Positions 33,543 to 43,287 of a stretch of 64,000 nucleotides of DNA are shown here, piece by piece. A program made the translations under genes and the position numbers. Each line of letters opens with the position of its first letter. Within the stretch, counting starts at the first letter, position 1. Below the pieces are notes generated by a model. It did no database searches, was not told the DNA's origin, and worked only from the letters and a program-made list of their open reading frames with translations. The DNA is from an uncultured Bacilli bacterium (lineage in GTDB: Bacteria; Bacillota_I; Bacilli_A; RF39; UBA660). The stretch lies in assembly GCA_934085565.1 (NCBI GenBank), contig CAKOHG010000002.1, positions 62,001 to 126,000 of the forward strand, written 5' to 3'.

Positions 33543-35186
33543 ATGAATTATAAAGTTTTATATCGTAAGTATCGTCCTGATAAATTTGAAAATATTATTG
33601 GACAAGATTACTCCATACAAATGCTTAAAAATTCTATTATTCACAATAAAATATCTCATGCCTATTTGTTTACAGGTCCTAGAGGAACAGGAAAAACATC
33701 TACAGCTAAAGTATTTGCTAAAACGATAAATTGTTTAAATCCAATTAATGGAGAAGCATGTGGCAAGTGTGCCGCCTGTTTAGCTTTTTCAACAAGTCCT
33801 GACATCATAGAAATAGACGCGGCTTCTAATAATGGTGTGGATGATATAAGAGAACTTATCAACAATGTAAAAATAGCTCCTTCTGAGGGTAAATATAAAA
33901 TTTATATTATAGATGAAGTCCACATGATGACAACAAGTGCATTTAATGCCTTGTTATTAACACTTGAAGAACCACCTGCACATGCCGTTTTTATCATGGC
34001 TACGACAAACGTAGAAAATGTACCAATAACGATTTTGTCACGTTGTCAAAGATTTAATTTTCAAAAGATATCTTTAGAAAATTTAAAAAAACAAATTAGT
34101 AAAATTTGTGATTTAGAAAAAATAAAAATAACAGAAGAAGCTATCGAAGAAATTGCTTATTTATCAGAAGGAGGCTTAAGAGACGCCCTTAGTCTTTTAG
34201 ATCAACTTTCTAGTAACGAAGAAGAGATTACTGCCGAAAAAATACTAGAAAATTATGGTTCTATTTCCTCTAAATTTGTTAAAGATTTATTAAAAGAGTT
34301 ATCAGAAGGGAATGTTTCTTCTGTTATCGAAAAAATTCAAGAACTTGAAAATACCTCAAGTGACTATAAAATCTTTATAAAAAAAGTCGTACAAGAGCTA
34401 GCCCATATAGCAGTTTTAATAAAAGTAAACAATTATCAAGGACTATTTAGTTTTCAACAAGTAAAAAAATTAATTTTTGCATTAAATGATGTACTTAATA
34501 AAATAAACATAAATGTTAATCCTTATGAATTAATTGAAATTATTTTATTGAATGTTATTTCAACTGAAGAAAATGAAAAGGAAGCAGTAAGTGAAAGTAA
34601 AATAATTAAAACTAATAGTATCTCGAATGCTGAAAAATTAGCAAATAAAGATACTGAAAACGTTATTCTTGAAAAGAAAGAAAATAAAATAACTGAAGAA
34701 GTTGTTGAAAACAACGATACTAATGGTAGTACATATATTAACGAACTAAAGAAAATACGTGTTAATAACTGCTTTACTGACGCTAAAAAGGAATCCTTGA
34801 TTTCGAATCAAGCTATATGGAATCAGAAAAAAAATGATACGAATGTGGATAAACGCATTTTAGGGTTAATTGTAGATTCTCAATTAGTGGCTTCATCTTT
34901 AAATCATGCTATTGTAACTACCAAATTAGCCAGCATGGCAATTCTTATTAACAATCAGCTAGAAGAAATAGAAAAATCTTTAAATTTAGAATTTCATATA
35001 ATTGCTTTAAGTATGGAAGAATGGACGACTGAAAAAAATAAATATATTCAGAATATAAAAAATAAATATGTTTATAATTATATTGATGAAGAAACGATTG
35101 CAGATTTAAAGCCTAAAAAAGCAAGTAGTGATTTTGAAGAAATAACCACAAATATATTTAATAGTGATAAAATAGAAATTGTGTAA
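33543..35186 (+). CDS. dnaX: DNA polymerase III subunit gamma/tau
   Basis: 547 aa clamp-loader ATPase. N-terminal YRKYRPDKFENIIGQ, Walker A GPRGTGKTSTAK (about 45-56), zinc module CxxxxxxxCGKCAAC (about 64-79), Walker B IYIIDEVHMM and sensor LSRCQRF are all there. Domain III follows, then a charged linker and a tau-like C-terminus. An A8 tract at 34827-34834 followed by a stem-loop may allow a -1 shift to an immediate UGA, giving a 431-residue short form. GAGGCAAC precedes ATG 33543. Confidence 0.95.
   Translation: MNYKVLYRKYRPDKFENIIGQDYSIQMLKNSIIHNKISHAYLFTGPRGTGKTSTAKVFAKTINCLNPINGEACGKCAACLAFSTSPDIIEIDAASNNGVDDIRELINNVKIAPSEGKYKIYIIDEVHMMTTSAFNALLLTLEEPPAHAVFIMATTNVENVPITILSRCQRFNFQKISLENLKKQISKICDLEKIKITEEAIEEIAYLSEGGLRDALSLLDQLSSNEEEITAEKILENYGSISSKFVKDLLKELSEGNVSSVIEKIQELENTSSDYKIFIKKVVQELAHIAVLIKVNNYQGLFSFQQVKKLIFALNDVLNKININVNPYELIEIILLNVISTEENEKEAVSESKIIKTNSISNAEKLANKDTENVILEKKENKITEEVVENNDTNGSTYINELKKIRVNNCFTDAKKESLISNQAIWNQKKNDTNVDKRILGLIVDSQLVASSLNHAIVTTKLASMAILINNQLEEIEKSLNLEFHIIALSMEEWTTEKNKYIQNIKNKYVYNYIDEETIADLKPKKASSDFEEITTNIFNSDKIEIV
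34827..34859 (+). promoter_or_regulatory. Candidate -1 frameshift signal in dnaX
   Basis: Slippery A-AAA-AAT (34829-34835, frame marked by dashes) within an A8 run. Six bases later comes a 6-bp stem AATGTG/CGCATT (34842-34847 with 34854-34859). In the -1 frame the next codon is UGA (34835-34837). The product would end at codon 431. Confidence 0.45.
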
Positions 35187-35204
35187 AGAAAGAAGGAAAG
35201 TAAA

Positions 35205-35501
35205 ATGAATATGCAAAGTATAATGGCACAAGCTCAAAGAATGCAACGTGACATTCAAAAAAAGAAAGATGAAATAAACCAAAAATTATTTCCCGGGAAA
35301 TATGAATTCGTAGAAGTAATCTTAAATGGTAAAAAAGAATTGACAAAAATAACTATAAATAAGGACAACCTAGATAAAGAAGATATCGAAATGTTAGAAG
35401 ATTTTATTGTCCTAGCACAAAAACAAGCTTTAGCGGACATTGATAAAGAATTTCAAAGTAAAATGGGACAATATGCTGGCATGCTTGATGGTTTAATGTA
35501 A
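35205..35501 (+). CDS. YbaB/EbfC nucleoid-associated protein
   Basis: 98 aa, helical hairpin. N-terminal MNMQSIMAQAQRMQRDIQKKKDEI and the C-terminal ALADIDKEFQSKMGQYAGML fit the YbaB/EbfC family, small dimers that bind DNA. Always found between dnaX and recR in Firmicutes, as here. The gene contains a perfect Noc-binding palindrome (35287-35302) that encodes LFPGKY. Confidence 0.9.
   Translation: MNMQSIMAQAQRMQRDIQKKKDEINQKLFPGKYEFVEVILNGKKELTKITINKDNLDKEDIEMLEDFIVLAQKQALADIDKEFQSKMGQYAGMLDGLM
35287..35302. promoter_or_regulatory. NBS: Noc-binding site 1
   Basis: TATTTCCCGGGAAATA, a perfect 16-base palindrome that contains the B. subtilis Noc-binding consensus ATTTCCCGGGAAAT. It lies inside the ybaB gene. 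Confidence 0.88.
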
Positions 35502-35502
35502 T

Positions 35503-36111
35503 ATGAACTCTGTATATCCTAATAGTTTAGAAAGTATCATTGAATTTTTTAAAAAGTTTCCTGGTATTGGTGAAAAGAGTGCCGAGAGAATGGCTTTATC
35601 TATACTGAATATTCCTTTGGATGAAATACAAATAGCAAGCGATGCTTTAGTTAAAGCACGTGAAACTCTTCATCCTTGTGATATCTGTGGTAATTTGACA
35701 GATTCTTTAAAATGCAATATTTGTGAAGATGAAGCAAGAAATCAAAACTTAATATGTGTGGTTGAAGATTACAAAAGTATTTATGCTTTTGAAAAAGCTG
35801 GAAATTTTAAGGGTGTCTATCATGTATTAAATGGACTAATATCACCTATAGATGATATTGGAGTGGATGATATTAATTTGTCATCACTCATAAGAAGAAT
35901 CAAGGAATTAGAAAATCCAGAAATTATTTTAGCTTTAAAAGGAACCATAGAAGGAGAAACCACAACATTATACATCAAAAAGATATTTGAAAATCAAAAG
36001 GTAAAAATATCAAGATTATCTTATGGCTTACCGAGTGGAGCTGAGATTGACTATTTAGATATGTCAACAATAGAAAAAGCCTTAAAGGATAGAAAAATAA
36101 TTTCAGAATAA
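35503..36111 (+). CDS. recR: Recombination protein RecR
   Basis: 202 aa. The helix-hairpin-helix FPGIGEKSAERMA is near residue 15-27. The zinc motif CDICGNLTDSLKCNIC lies at about 57-72, and a Toprim domain follows with VVEDYKSIYAFE. It acts with RecO and RecF in gap repair. It starts one base after the ybaB stop. Confidence 0.96.
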   Translation: MNSVYPNSLESIIEFFKKFPGIGEKSAERMALSILNIPLDEIQIASDALVKARETLHPCDICGNLTDSLKCNICEDEARNQNLICVVEDYKSIYAFEKAGNFKGVYHVLNGLISPIDDIGVDDINLSSLIRRIKELENPEIILALKGTIEGETTTLYIKKIFENQKVKISRLSYGLPSGAEIDYLDMSTIEKALKDRKIISE

Positions 36112-36161
36112 AATCTGAAATTTTTTCATATTCTGTAACAAAAATAAAAGGAAAATGACAG

Positions 36162-36347
36162 ATGAAAAAATTGATAAATATACTTCGAAAAGTAGTATGG
36201 GCTTTTCTATTACTTTATGGTTTAAATTATTTTATATCATCATTACATATTTATATACCTATTAATTTTATTACTGTCGGTATCGTTACATTACTAGGTT
36301 TACCAGGTCTTTCTTCTTTAATTATTTTGTTTTTTATAGTAAAATAA
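36162..36347 (+). CDS. bofA: BofA, inhibitor of pro-sigma-K processing
   Basis: 61 aa with two membrane segments (about 10-28 and 37-58) joined by a short loop, ending in GIVTLLGLPGLSSLIILFFIV, the conserved BofA C-terminus. It holds SpoIVFB inactive until engulfment checkpoints are met. Its position just after recR is that of B. subtilis. AAAGGAAAATGACAG precedes the ATG. Confidence 0.85.
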   Translation: MKKLINILRKVVWAFLLLYGLNYFISSLHIYIPINFITVGIVTLLGLPGLSSLIILFFIVK

Positions 36348-36362
36348 TTAAAGGTGATACCT

Positions 36363-37199
36363 ATGACGGAAACATCTGGAATAAAGCAATTATACCAAGA
36401 ATACATGAGCGAACATCTTTCTCATGCTTTTTTGCTTGAAACAAATAACCAAGAAAAATGTTTACAAGAATTATTACAATTTTTGAGCAAAATTAATGAA
36501 GTCGAAGATGAACAGGAAAATATAAAATTAAATAAACTTATCTTAAATGAAACATTACCTAGTTTAGTAATTATAAGACCAGATGGTAATTCCATAAAAA
36601 AAGAACAAATTGTTAATTTGAAAACATCTTTTCAAACAAAACCAATTTTTTCTAAATATAATATGTATGTTATACTAAATGCTGAAGATTTAAATCCATC
36701 TAGTGCCAATACGATTTTAAAATTTTTAGAAGAGCCAGAAGATTTTATAATAGGTTTTTTTATTACAGATAATAAGGAAAATATAATAGATACTATTCGT
36801 AGCCGGTGTGAGATTATTAGGATAAATTATGAACAAAATCATGAAAATGATATCCCAAAAGTTTGGGAAGATTTAGCGATAAATTATATTAAGGAGTATG
36901 AAATTACAGGTGATAATACTTTACTTTACAATAAACAAGTTATTTTGCCACTAATTCATGACAAAAAAGAATTGAAATATTTATTTCAAGCCATCTTTAA
37001 TATTTATTATGAACTATATATTTGCAAATTAAAAAATCTAGAATTAAAAGAAAAGTATAGTAGTTTAAATTTTACTATGAAAAAAGATAAAAATTATTTC
37101 TATAATCAAGTTAAGTATATAGCTAATTTGCTAGATGATCTTAATTTTAATTTAAATACGTCATTTGTTTTAGATCGTTTTGTATTGGAAAGTAGGTGA
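36363..37199 (+). CDS. holB: DNA polymerase III delta-prime subunit
   Basis: 278 aa from ATG 36363 (AAAGG eight bases upstream; a GTG nine bases earlier overlaps this site). Clamp-loader fold without a working P-loop, as expected for delta-prime. LSHAFLLETNNQEK replaces the Walker A region, while NAEDLNPSSANTILKFLEEPEDF and RSRCEIIRI match sensor and SRC motifs. It is followed by ricT, the B. subtilis order. Confidence 0.88.
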   Translation: MTETSGIKQLYQEYMSEHLSHAFLLETNNQEKCLQELLQFLSKINEVEDEQENIKLNKLILNETLPSLVIIRPDGNSIKKEQIVNLKTSFQTKPIFSKYNMYVILNAEDLNPSSANTILKFLEEPEDFIIGFFITDNKENIIDTIRSRCEIIRINYEQNHENDIPKVWEDLAINYIKEYEITGDNTLLYNKQVILPLIHDKKELKYLFQAIFNIYYELYICKLKNLELKEKYSSLNFTMKKDKNYFYNQVKYIANLLDDLNFNLNTSFVLDRFVLESR

Positions 37200-37203
37200 T
37201 CAA

Positions 37204-37989
37204 ATGAACATTTATGAAGTTATTTTTAAAGATAAAGGAAAAGGTTATTATTTTAAAATTGAAAATGTTTTTATTCCCAATAAAGTAACGGTTATTGTAG
37301 AAACCGAGAAAGGTTTGCAATTTGGAAGAGTTGTAAAAAAAATAACGGATACTTCTATTAAAGAAGAAGATATCAAAAATATAATTAGAATTGCTACGAA
37401 AAAAGATTATGAACAATATTTAAAAAATTTAAAAGATGCTGAAATAGCTTTACAAACAGCTCGTGAAGAAGCTAAAAAGAATAAATTAAATATGAATTTT
37501 ATAGACGCTTCATTTACATTTGATAGAAAACAATTATTATTTAATTTTTATGCTGATCAAAGAGTAGATTTTAGAGAACTTGCCAAAATATTAGCTGCGA
37601 AGTATAAAACACGTATTGAACTTCGTCAAATTGGGGCTCGAGATAAAGCAAGTGAAGTAGGTGGTATTGGTGTTTGCGGTCGTAAATTATGTTGTGCTGG
37701 GTGTTATAAAGTAAATGAATCAATTACTATGCAAATGGCGAAAAACCAAAATATTGCTTTAAATCCATCTAAAATAAATGGCGCATGTGGTAGATTACTT
37801 TGTTGTTTATCCTATGAAGATAAGGAATATGTTAGATGTTCTAAACAATTACCTAGTATTGGTGCTACTATAAAAACACCTAATGGTGAAGGGAAAGTAG
37901 TAAGCGTAGATATTTTAAATCTTGATTGTAAAGTTTTAGTAGGCGAAGAAATAGTTGAGGTTAAAATAAACGATGAAAAAGACGCTTAA
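37204..37989 (+). CDS. ricT: RicT/YaaT (PSP1 domain), Y-complex subunit
   Basis: 261 aa from ATG 37204 with TAGGTGAT upstream. The PSP1 domain holds the cysteine clusters GVCGRKLCCAGCYK and GACGRLLCCLSYED, plus RCSK, which in B. subtilis bind an iron-sulfur cluster. With RicA and RicF it promotes mRNA processing by RNase Y, and it affects sporulation and competence. It overlaps the next gene by 17 bases. Confidence 0.93.
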   Translation: MNIYEVIFKDKGKGYYFKIENVFIPNKVTVIVETEKGLQFGRVVKKITDTSIKEEDIKNIIRIATKKDYEQYLKNLKDAEIALQTAREEAKKNKLNMNFIDASFTFDRKQLLFNFYADQRVDFRELAKILAAKYKTRIELRQIGARDKASEVGGIGVCGRKLCCAGCYKVNESITMQMAKNQNIALNPSKINGACGRLLCCLSYEDKEYVRCSKQLPSIGATIKTPNGEGKVVSVDILNLDCKVLVGEEIVEVKINDEKDA

Positions 37990-38683
37990 CTGGTTATTTG
38001 ACTATCCTACGCTTAAAGTTTATCAGTACGAAGAAGCCTTTAAATTTTCTTTAGATTCTATTCTTTTATTTGAATTTGCTCAAATAAAAAAGAATGATAA
38101 CAAGATTATGGATTTTTGTACGGGGAATGCTGTTATCCCTATCTTAGTTTATAATAAATACAAAAAAGATGTTGTTGGGATAGAGTATCAAAAAGAAATA
38201 TATGACTTAGCAGTTGAATCTGTAAAGCAAAACAAGATGGAAAATCATATCTCTTTGATTCATGATACCTTACTAAATGTTAAAAATTATTTCCCGGGAA
38301 ATAATTTTGACGTAATTTTATGCAATCCACCTTATTTTAAATATGAACAAACGAGCCATATTAATAAAAATGAATTAAAAAGTGTTGCTAGACATGAGAT
38401 CACCTTAAAATTAGAAGATATTTTTGTAATGGCAAAATACTTATTAAAAGATAATGGCAAAATATATATGGTCCATATTCCAAGTCGAATAGATGAACTT
38501 ATTGTTTATGCTAATAAATATGGCTTTGCCGTAAAAGAATTGCAATTTATTCAAGCTAAAGCAAATACAAAGCCAGAAATAGTGTTGTTGACATGTGTAA
38601 AAAGCGGTAACTTTGGAACAAAAGTGTATGCACCTATTAATATACATAATTTAACAACATATCAAAATATATTTAGGAGATAG
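37973..38683 (+). CDS. TrmN6/YabB-like tRNA (adenine-N6)-methyltransferase
   Basis: 236 aa Rossmann methyltransferase. SAM motif MDFCTGNAVIPILV (about 44-57) and catalytic NPPY in VILCNPPYFKYE mark an N6-adenine enzyme of the tRNA1(Val) A37 group. It is in the yabB position after ricT, although yabA, present in B. subtilis, is missing. A Noc site (38288-38303) lies within it, encoding YFPGNN. Confidence 0.85.
   Translation: MKKTLNWLFDYPTLKVYQYEEAFKFSLDSILLFEFAQIKKNDNKIMDFCTGNAVIPILVYNKYKKDVVGIEYQKEIYDLAVESVKQNKMENHISLIHDTLLNVKNYFPGNNFDVILCNPPYFKYEQTSHINKNELKSVARHEITLKLEDIFVMAKYLLKDNGKIYMVHIPSRIDELIVYANKYGFAVKELQFIQAKANTKPEIVLLTCVKSGNFGTKVYAPINIHNLTTYQNIFRR
38288..38303. promoter_or_regulatory. 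NBS: Noc-binding site 2
   Basis: TATTTCCCGGGAAATA core. The palindrome extends to 26 bases (38283-38308) with AAAAT and ATTTT arms. Confidence 0.88.
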
Positions 38684-38688
38684 ATAAT

Positions 38689-39240
38689 ATGAAAATGATA
38701 GTTGGACTAGGTAATCCTGGAAAAGAATATGAAAATACAAGACATAATGTAGGTTTTATGATATTAGATTCTTTTATAACGGATTTTAAACTAGAAAAAA
38801 AATTTCAAGCTATGATTAAAGTAACGGATATAGCCGGGGAAAAATGTTTGTTTGTGAAGCCTTTAACCTTTATGAATGAAAGCGGTTTAAGTGTTGGCAA
38901 AATTGCTAAATACTATAATATAGCCTGTTCTGATATATTAGTGATACAAGATGATATGGATTTACCATTTGGCAAAATTAAACTAAAAACAAATAGTAGT
39001 GCTGGTGGTCATAATGGAATTAAGTCAATTATTAATGCCTTATCATCTAATTCTTTTGCCCGTTTAAAAGTTGGAATTGCTCACGACAAAGACAATGACG
39101 CTATAAAACATGTATTAGGACATTTTTCTAAAACAGAAATGGAATTTTTCGAAAAAAATTATAATCATTTCCAAGAAATAATTGTTTCATATATTAAAAA
39201 TGGCATAAATGTAACAATGAATCGTTATAATACAAAGTAG
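38689..39240 (+). CDS. pth: Peptidyl-tRNA hydrolase
   Basis: 183 aa. It frees tRNA from stalled peptidyl-tRNA. GLGNPGKEYENTRHNVGFM holds Asn9 and catalytic His19; FMNESG and IQDDMDLPFGK supply the substrate Asn and active Asp; AGGHNGIKSI follows. It starts six bases after the methyltransferase gene, and mfd follows by eight bases, the usual pth-mfd pair. Confidence 0.96.
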   Translation: MKMIVGLGNPGKEYENTRHNVGFMILDSFITDFKLEKKFQAMIKVTDIAGEKCLFVKPLTFMNESGLSVGKIAKYYNIACSDILVIQDDMDLPFGKIKLKTNSSAGGHNGIKSIINALSSNSFARLKVGIAHDKDNDAIKHVLGHFSKTEMEFFEKNYNHFQEIIVSYIKNGINVTMNRYNTK

Positions 39241-39248
39241 GTGTTAAC

Positions 39249-42200
39249 GTGAAAAAATTTGAAGAATTTACATATGAAAATGGTTCAATTATTGAGGGAT
39301 TAACTAAAGAGTTATCATATCGTTATATTATTAATTATTTTAATACCCAAGAAAATTCTCTTTTAATTGTAACCACTAATTTATATGACGCGAACAAAAT
39401 TCAAAATTCTTTACAAACATACGAGGAAAATGTTTATCTTTTTCCAATGGATGATTTTTTAACCTCACTTGCTTTGGCGGTTTCACCTGAATTAAAACTA
39501 AAGCGTTTAGAGACTCTTGAGAAAATTCAAAATAATAAGTGTATTGTAGTTACTAATATGATGGGATATTTAAAATTAAATACCTCTTTAAAAGAACAAA
39601 ATTCTTTATATCAAACTCTTAAAACTAATACAGATTTTAATCGTGATTCATTAATAGAAATTTTTGAAAAATTAGGTTACCAAAGGGATTCTATGGTTAC
39701 ATCGACTGGAGAATATGCGGTAAGAGGGTTTGTTTTAGATATTTTTTTAGTAGATGAAAAACATCCGATAAGGATTGAATTTTTTGGAGATACTATAGAA
39801 AGTATTCGTTATTTTGATGAAAATACACAACGTACAATCGAAAAAATAGATGAAATCGTTTGTAAGCCTGTTGATGAAATCATTACCGAAAATACCAGTT
39901 CTTTATTGGATTATATGCCTAATAGTACAGTTTTTTACTATGATTATTCATTACTTATGACGGCATACACTAAATTATTAGAAGAAAAGAAAACATATTT
40001 ACAAGAGCAAAATTTAGAAGATAAAAAATATTTTTATTCATTTGAAGAATTATTACCTAGTAAAGAACTTTTTATTAATACAGTGGCTAATGAAATGGAA
40101 AAAAAGAAAGTTCATAGTTATAAGACAACTGATATTGAGAATTTTAAAGGTGATTTTAAGAAGTTAAAATCTTTTGTTGATAAAAATATAGCCTTAAAAA
40201 AAACAATTACCTTTTTTCTTTCAACTAAAGAGCAGATAGAAGAAATTAAGGATTTATTTAATGAAAATATAGTTTTAACAAAAGAAAATGAACTTTTTTC
40301 AGAAAAAATAAATATTGTTCAAGGAAAAATTAATAAAGGTTTTATCTGGGATGATTTAGTTGTTATCTCAGAAAACGATATTGAAGAGATAAAAGAAAAA
40401 ATAACTTATAAGAATAATTTGCATATTGGTAAAAAAATTCGGAGTTTAGACGCAATTTCTACTGGAGATTATGTTGTTCATAGAAACCATGGTATTGGTA
40501 TTTATGCAGGTGTTGTTACTTTAACGGTTGGAGGATTAAAAAAAGACTATTTACAAATAGAATATTTTGGTAATGATAAAGTCTATGTTCCTGTTGAAAA
40601 AATATCAAATATTTATAAATACAGTGATAAAGATGGAATGAAACCTCAGATAAGTAAGCTTAATTCAACGGCTTGGCAGAGAAAAAAACAAGCCTTACAA
40701 AAGAAAATTAAAGATATTTCAGGAGAGCTTATTAAGCTTTATGCTGAAAGAAATAATATTGAAGGGGAAGCTTATAAAGATTTTGAAGAAGAAACTATTT
40801 TTGCCAATGATTTTACATATGAGCCAACCAAAGATCAACAATTCGCTATTGATGATGTTTTAAAAGATTTGGATTCTAAAGTTCCTATGGATCGTTTACT
40901 ATGTGGAGACGTTGGGTTTGGCAAAACAGAAGTTGCTTTTCGTGCTATGTTTAAGGCAATATGTAACAATAAACAAGTAATGTATCTTTGTCCAACAACG
41001 ATCTTGTCTAAACAACAATATGAATCAGCATTAGAGAGATTCAAAAATTTTCCTGTAGAAATAAGATTATTTAATCGATTTACTTCAACTAAAGAAGTCA
41101 ACGAAATTATTGAGGATTTAGCCAGTGGAAAAATAGATATTATTTTTGGAACACATCGTTTATTATCTGATAAAATTAAACCTAAAAAATTAGGATTGTT
41201 AGTCATTGACGAAGAGCAACGTTTTGGAGTTACTCATAAAGAGAAAATAAAAAATTTAAAGAAAGATGTAAACGTTTTAACCTTATCTGCGACACCGATA
41301 CCTCGTACTTTAAAAATGAGTTTATCAGGTTTAAGAGATTTGTCTATTATAGATACTCCACCGGTTAACAGATATCCTATTCAAACCTACGTTATTCCAG
41401 AAAGCGATATGATTGTTAAAGATGCGATTTATAAAGAGTTAGGTCGTGATGGGCAATGCTTCATTTTATATAATCGTGTTGAAACTATCGAAAAAGCTGT
41501 CGAAAAAATACATAATTTGGTGCCAGAAGCGAGAATACAGTATGCTCATGGTAGATTAAATAAAATGGAACTAGATAATATTATGTCTGATTTTATTAAT
41601 CATAAATTTGATATACTTGTGAGTACAACAATTATAGAAACTGGTATTGATATTCCTAATGCTAACACTTTAATTATTTATGATGCGGACCGTTTTGGGT
41701 TGAGTCAGCTTTATCAGTTAAGAGGAAGAGTTGGTAGAAGCAATAAAATTGCCTATGCTTACTTACTTTATAGTAAAGAAAAAATGCTTAATGATATTGC
41801 AGTAAAAAGATTACAAGCCATTCGTGATTTTACAGAATTAGGAAGTGGTTATAAAATCGCTATGCGAGATTTATCTATCCGTGGAGCAGGTGATTTATTG
41901 GGAAGTGAACAAGCTGGCTTTGTTGATACTGTAGGAATTAGTCTTTATATGAAAATGATAGAAGAGGAAATGAGACGACTTAAAGGTGAGATTGTCGAAA
42001 CTGATGAGGAAAGTGAATCATTAGTTAAGGTAGAAACTCACATTTCTGATCAATATGTCTCAGATGAAGAAATCAAAATAGAGATTCATAAAATGATTAA
42101 TGAGATAGATTCTTATCAAAAATTAGAAGATGTTCGTAAAAATTTGGAAGATCGTTTTGGTAAAATAACCAAAGAGATGGAAATCTATATGTATGAAGAA

Positions 42201-42467
42201 TGGTTTGAAAAATTAGCTGAACGATTAAAAATTGCCAAAGTTATTCAAAATAAACTTTATGTTTTGATTTGGTTACCAGAAGAAACCTCTAATAAAGTAA
42301 AAGGAGATAAATTATTTTTACAAGCTTTAAATATCAATCAAAAATTTGAAATTAAATATGAGAATAGTCAAATTGGTATTAAATTAAATATTGTAAATAA
42401 TGAAAAACATTTTCTTTATTATATTGTGCCTTTACTTCAAAAAATAGCTGATGATTTATCAGTATAA
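39249..42467 (+). CDS. mfd: Transcription-repair coupling factor
   Basis: 1072 aa, slightly shorter than B. subtilis Mfd (1177). UvrB-like N-terminal modules, then the RNA polymerase interaction domain (DYVVHRNHGIGIYAG), the translocase with Walker A GDVGFGKTEVA, VIDEEQRFG and TATPIPRTL, and the C-terminal TRCF domain. It removes stalled polymerase at lesions and recruits UvrA. It starts with GTG near GTAGGTG. Confidence 0.96.
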   Translation: MKKFEEFTYENGSIIEGLTKELSYRYIINYFNTQENSLLIVTTNLYDANKIQNSLQTYEENVYLFPMDDFLTSLALAVSPELKLKRLETLEKIQNNKCIVVTNMMGYLKLNTSLKEQNSLYQTLKTNTDFNRDSLIEIFEKLGYQRDSMVTSTGEYAVRGFVLDIFLVDEKHPIRIEFFGDTIESIRYFDENTQRTIEKIDEIVCKPVDEIITENTSSLLDYMPNSTVFYYDYSLLMTAYTKLLEEKKTYLQEQNLEDKKYFYSFEELLPSKELFINTVANEMEKKKVHSYKTTDIENFKGDFKKLKSFVDKNIALKKTITFFLSTKEQIEEIKDLFNENIVLTKENELFSEKINIVQGKINKGFIWDDLVVISENDIEEIKEKITYKNNLHIGKKIRSLDAISTGDYVVHRNHGIGIYAGVVTLTVGGLKKDYLQIEYFGNDKVYVPVEKISNIYKYSDKDGMKPQISKLNSTAWQRKKQALQKKIKDISGELIKLYAERNNIEGEAYKDFEEETIFANDFTYEPTKDQQFAIDDVLKDLDSKVPMDRLLCGDVGFGKTEVAFRAMFKAICNNKQVMYLCPTTILSKQQYESALERFKNFPVEIRLFNRFTSTKEVNEIIEDLASGKIDIIFGTHRLLSDKIKPKKLGLLVIDEEQRFGVTHKEKIKNLKKDVNVLTLSATPIPRTLKMSLSGLRDLSIIDTPPVNRYPIQTYVIPESDMIVKDAIYKELGRDGQCFILYNRVETIEKAVEKIHNLVPEARIQYAHGRLNKMELDNIMSDFINHKFDILVSTTIIETGIDIPNANTLIIYDADRFGLSQLYQLRGRVGRSNKIAYAYLLYSKEKMLNDIAVKRLQAIRDFTELGSGYKIAMRDLSIRGAGDLLGSEQAGFVDTVGISLYMKMIEEEMRRLKGEIVETDEESESLVKVETHISDQYVSDEEIKIEIHKMINEIDSYQKLEDVRKNLEDRFGKITKEMEIYMYEEWFEKLAERLKIAKVIQNKLYVLIWLPEETSNKVKGDKLFLQALNINQKFEIKYENSQIGIKLNIVNNEKHFLYYIVPLLQKIADDLSV

Positions 42468-42514
42468 AAAAATATCTTCTCTCCAAACTAATGAAGTAGA
42501 ATGGAGTGAATATC

Positions 42515-43021
42515 TTGAAAGAAACAGGCATTATTCGAAAAGTCGATGAATTAGGAAGAATTGTTTTACCTAAAGAAATACGTAAAACTTTAGGAATAAA
42601 AGATGGTGAAGATTTAGAAATATATATTAAGGATAAAGCCATTTATTTACAAAAGTATTCTCGTTTATGGGAATTAAAAGATATTTCCGAAATATTAATT
42701 CAATATGCTTTAGAAGAAATGAATCTAAATATTATTATCACGGATAAAGAACAGATATTAGCAAGTTTTAATAAAGAGTTAATTTGTCAAAAATTAAATA
42801 AAAAATTTGAAAATCTTTTAAACTCATTTGAAATTTATGAGTCAATCACAGAAGAACAATTTTTTTCTTTAAATGGTTTTTGGTTTGTAAAGCCTATTAA
42901 TGTGCATGGTGATATTATAGGTTTTCTAATTCTTAATTCTTTGAATAAAATAGAAGAATATATGAAGAATTTTCTATCATTTTTAGAAAAAATAGTCATA
43001 AATAAAATTGACATTGTTTAA
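42515..43021 (+). CDS. spoVT: Stage V sporulation protein T (AbrB-family regulator)
   Basis: 168 aa. The N-terminal swapped-hairpin AbrB domain reads MKETGIIRKVDELGRIVLPKEIRKTLGIKDGE; the C-terminal half is a GAF-like domain. SpoVT tunes sigma-G dependent genes in the forespore. I chose TTG 42515 because GGAGTGA lies six bases upstream and the resulting N-terminus matches SpoVT; a GTG nine bases earlier falls within that site. It follows mfd as in B. subtilis. Confidence 0.9.
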   Translation: MKETGIIRKVDELGRIVLPKEIRKTLGIKDGEDLEIYIKDKAIYLQKYSRLWELKDISEILIQYALEEMNLNIIITDKEQILASFNKELICQKLNKKFENLLNSFEIYESITEEQFFSLNGFWFVKPINVHGDIIGFLILNSLNKIEEYMKNFLSFLEKIVINKIDIV

Positions 43022-43039
43022 TTTTGTGCTAGAATTATG

Positions 43040-43240
43040 TTAATCAACGGCGAAGGAAAGAGTAAATAATAGAACTTTGAAGAGAGTTTATGGTTGGTGC
43101 AAATAAATATTGTTTTATTATTGAAGATGGCTCTGGAGTTGAATCGTATTTCTAGCGTTAAAAGAAAAAGAGCATGGTTATAATCATGAATTAAGGTGGT
43201 ACCACGGGGTAAACTCGTCCTTTAGTTCATGATTTTTTTT
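43040..43240 (+). promoter_or_regulatory. T-box leader (methionine) of metG
   Basis: The T-box AAGGTGGTACCACGG is at 43193-43207. Upstream, Stem I contains AGAGAGTTTATGGTTGGTG and a specifier loop in which ATG (43126-43128, within GAAGATGGCTC) is the likely specifier codon. The terminator uses ATCATGAA (43183-43190) and TTCATGAT (43225-43232) with T8. Uncharged tRNA-Met should favour the antiterminator and allow metG transcription. Confidence 0.9.
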
Positions 43241-43247
43241 ATTAAAT

Positions 43248-43263
43248 TATTTCCCGGGAAATA
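43248..43263. promoter_or_regulatory. NBS: Noc-binding site 3, in the metG leader
   Basis: TATTTCCCGGGAAATA within a 24-base perfect palindrome (43244-43267), placed between the T-box terminator and the metG ribosome site. Confidence 0.88.
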
Positions 43264-43287
43264 ATTTTTAGGAAAGGAAGAGGAAAA

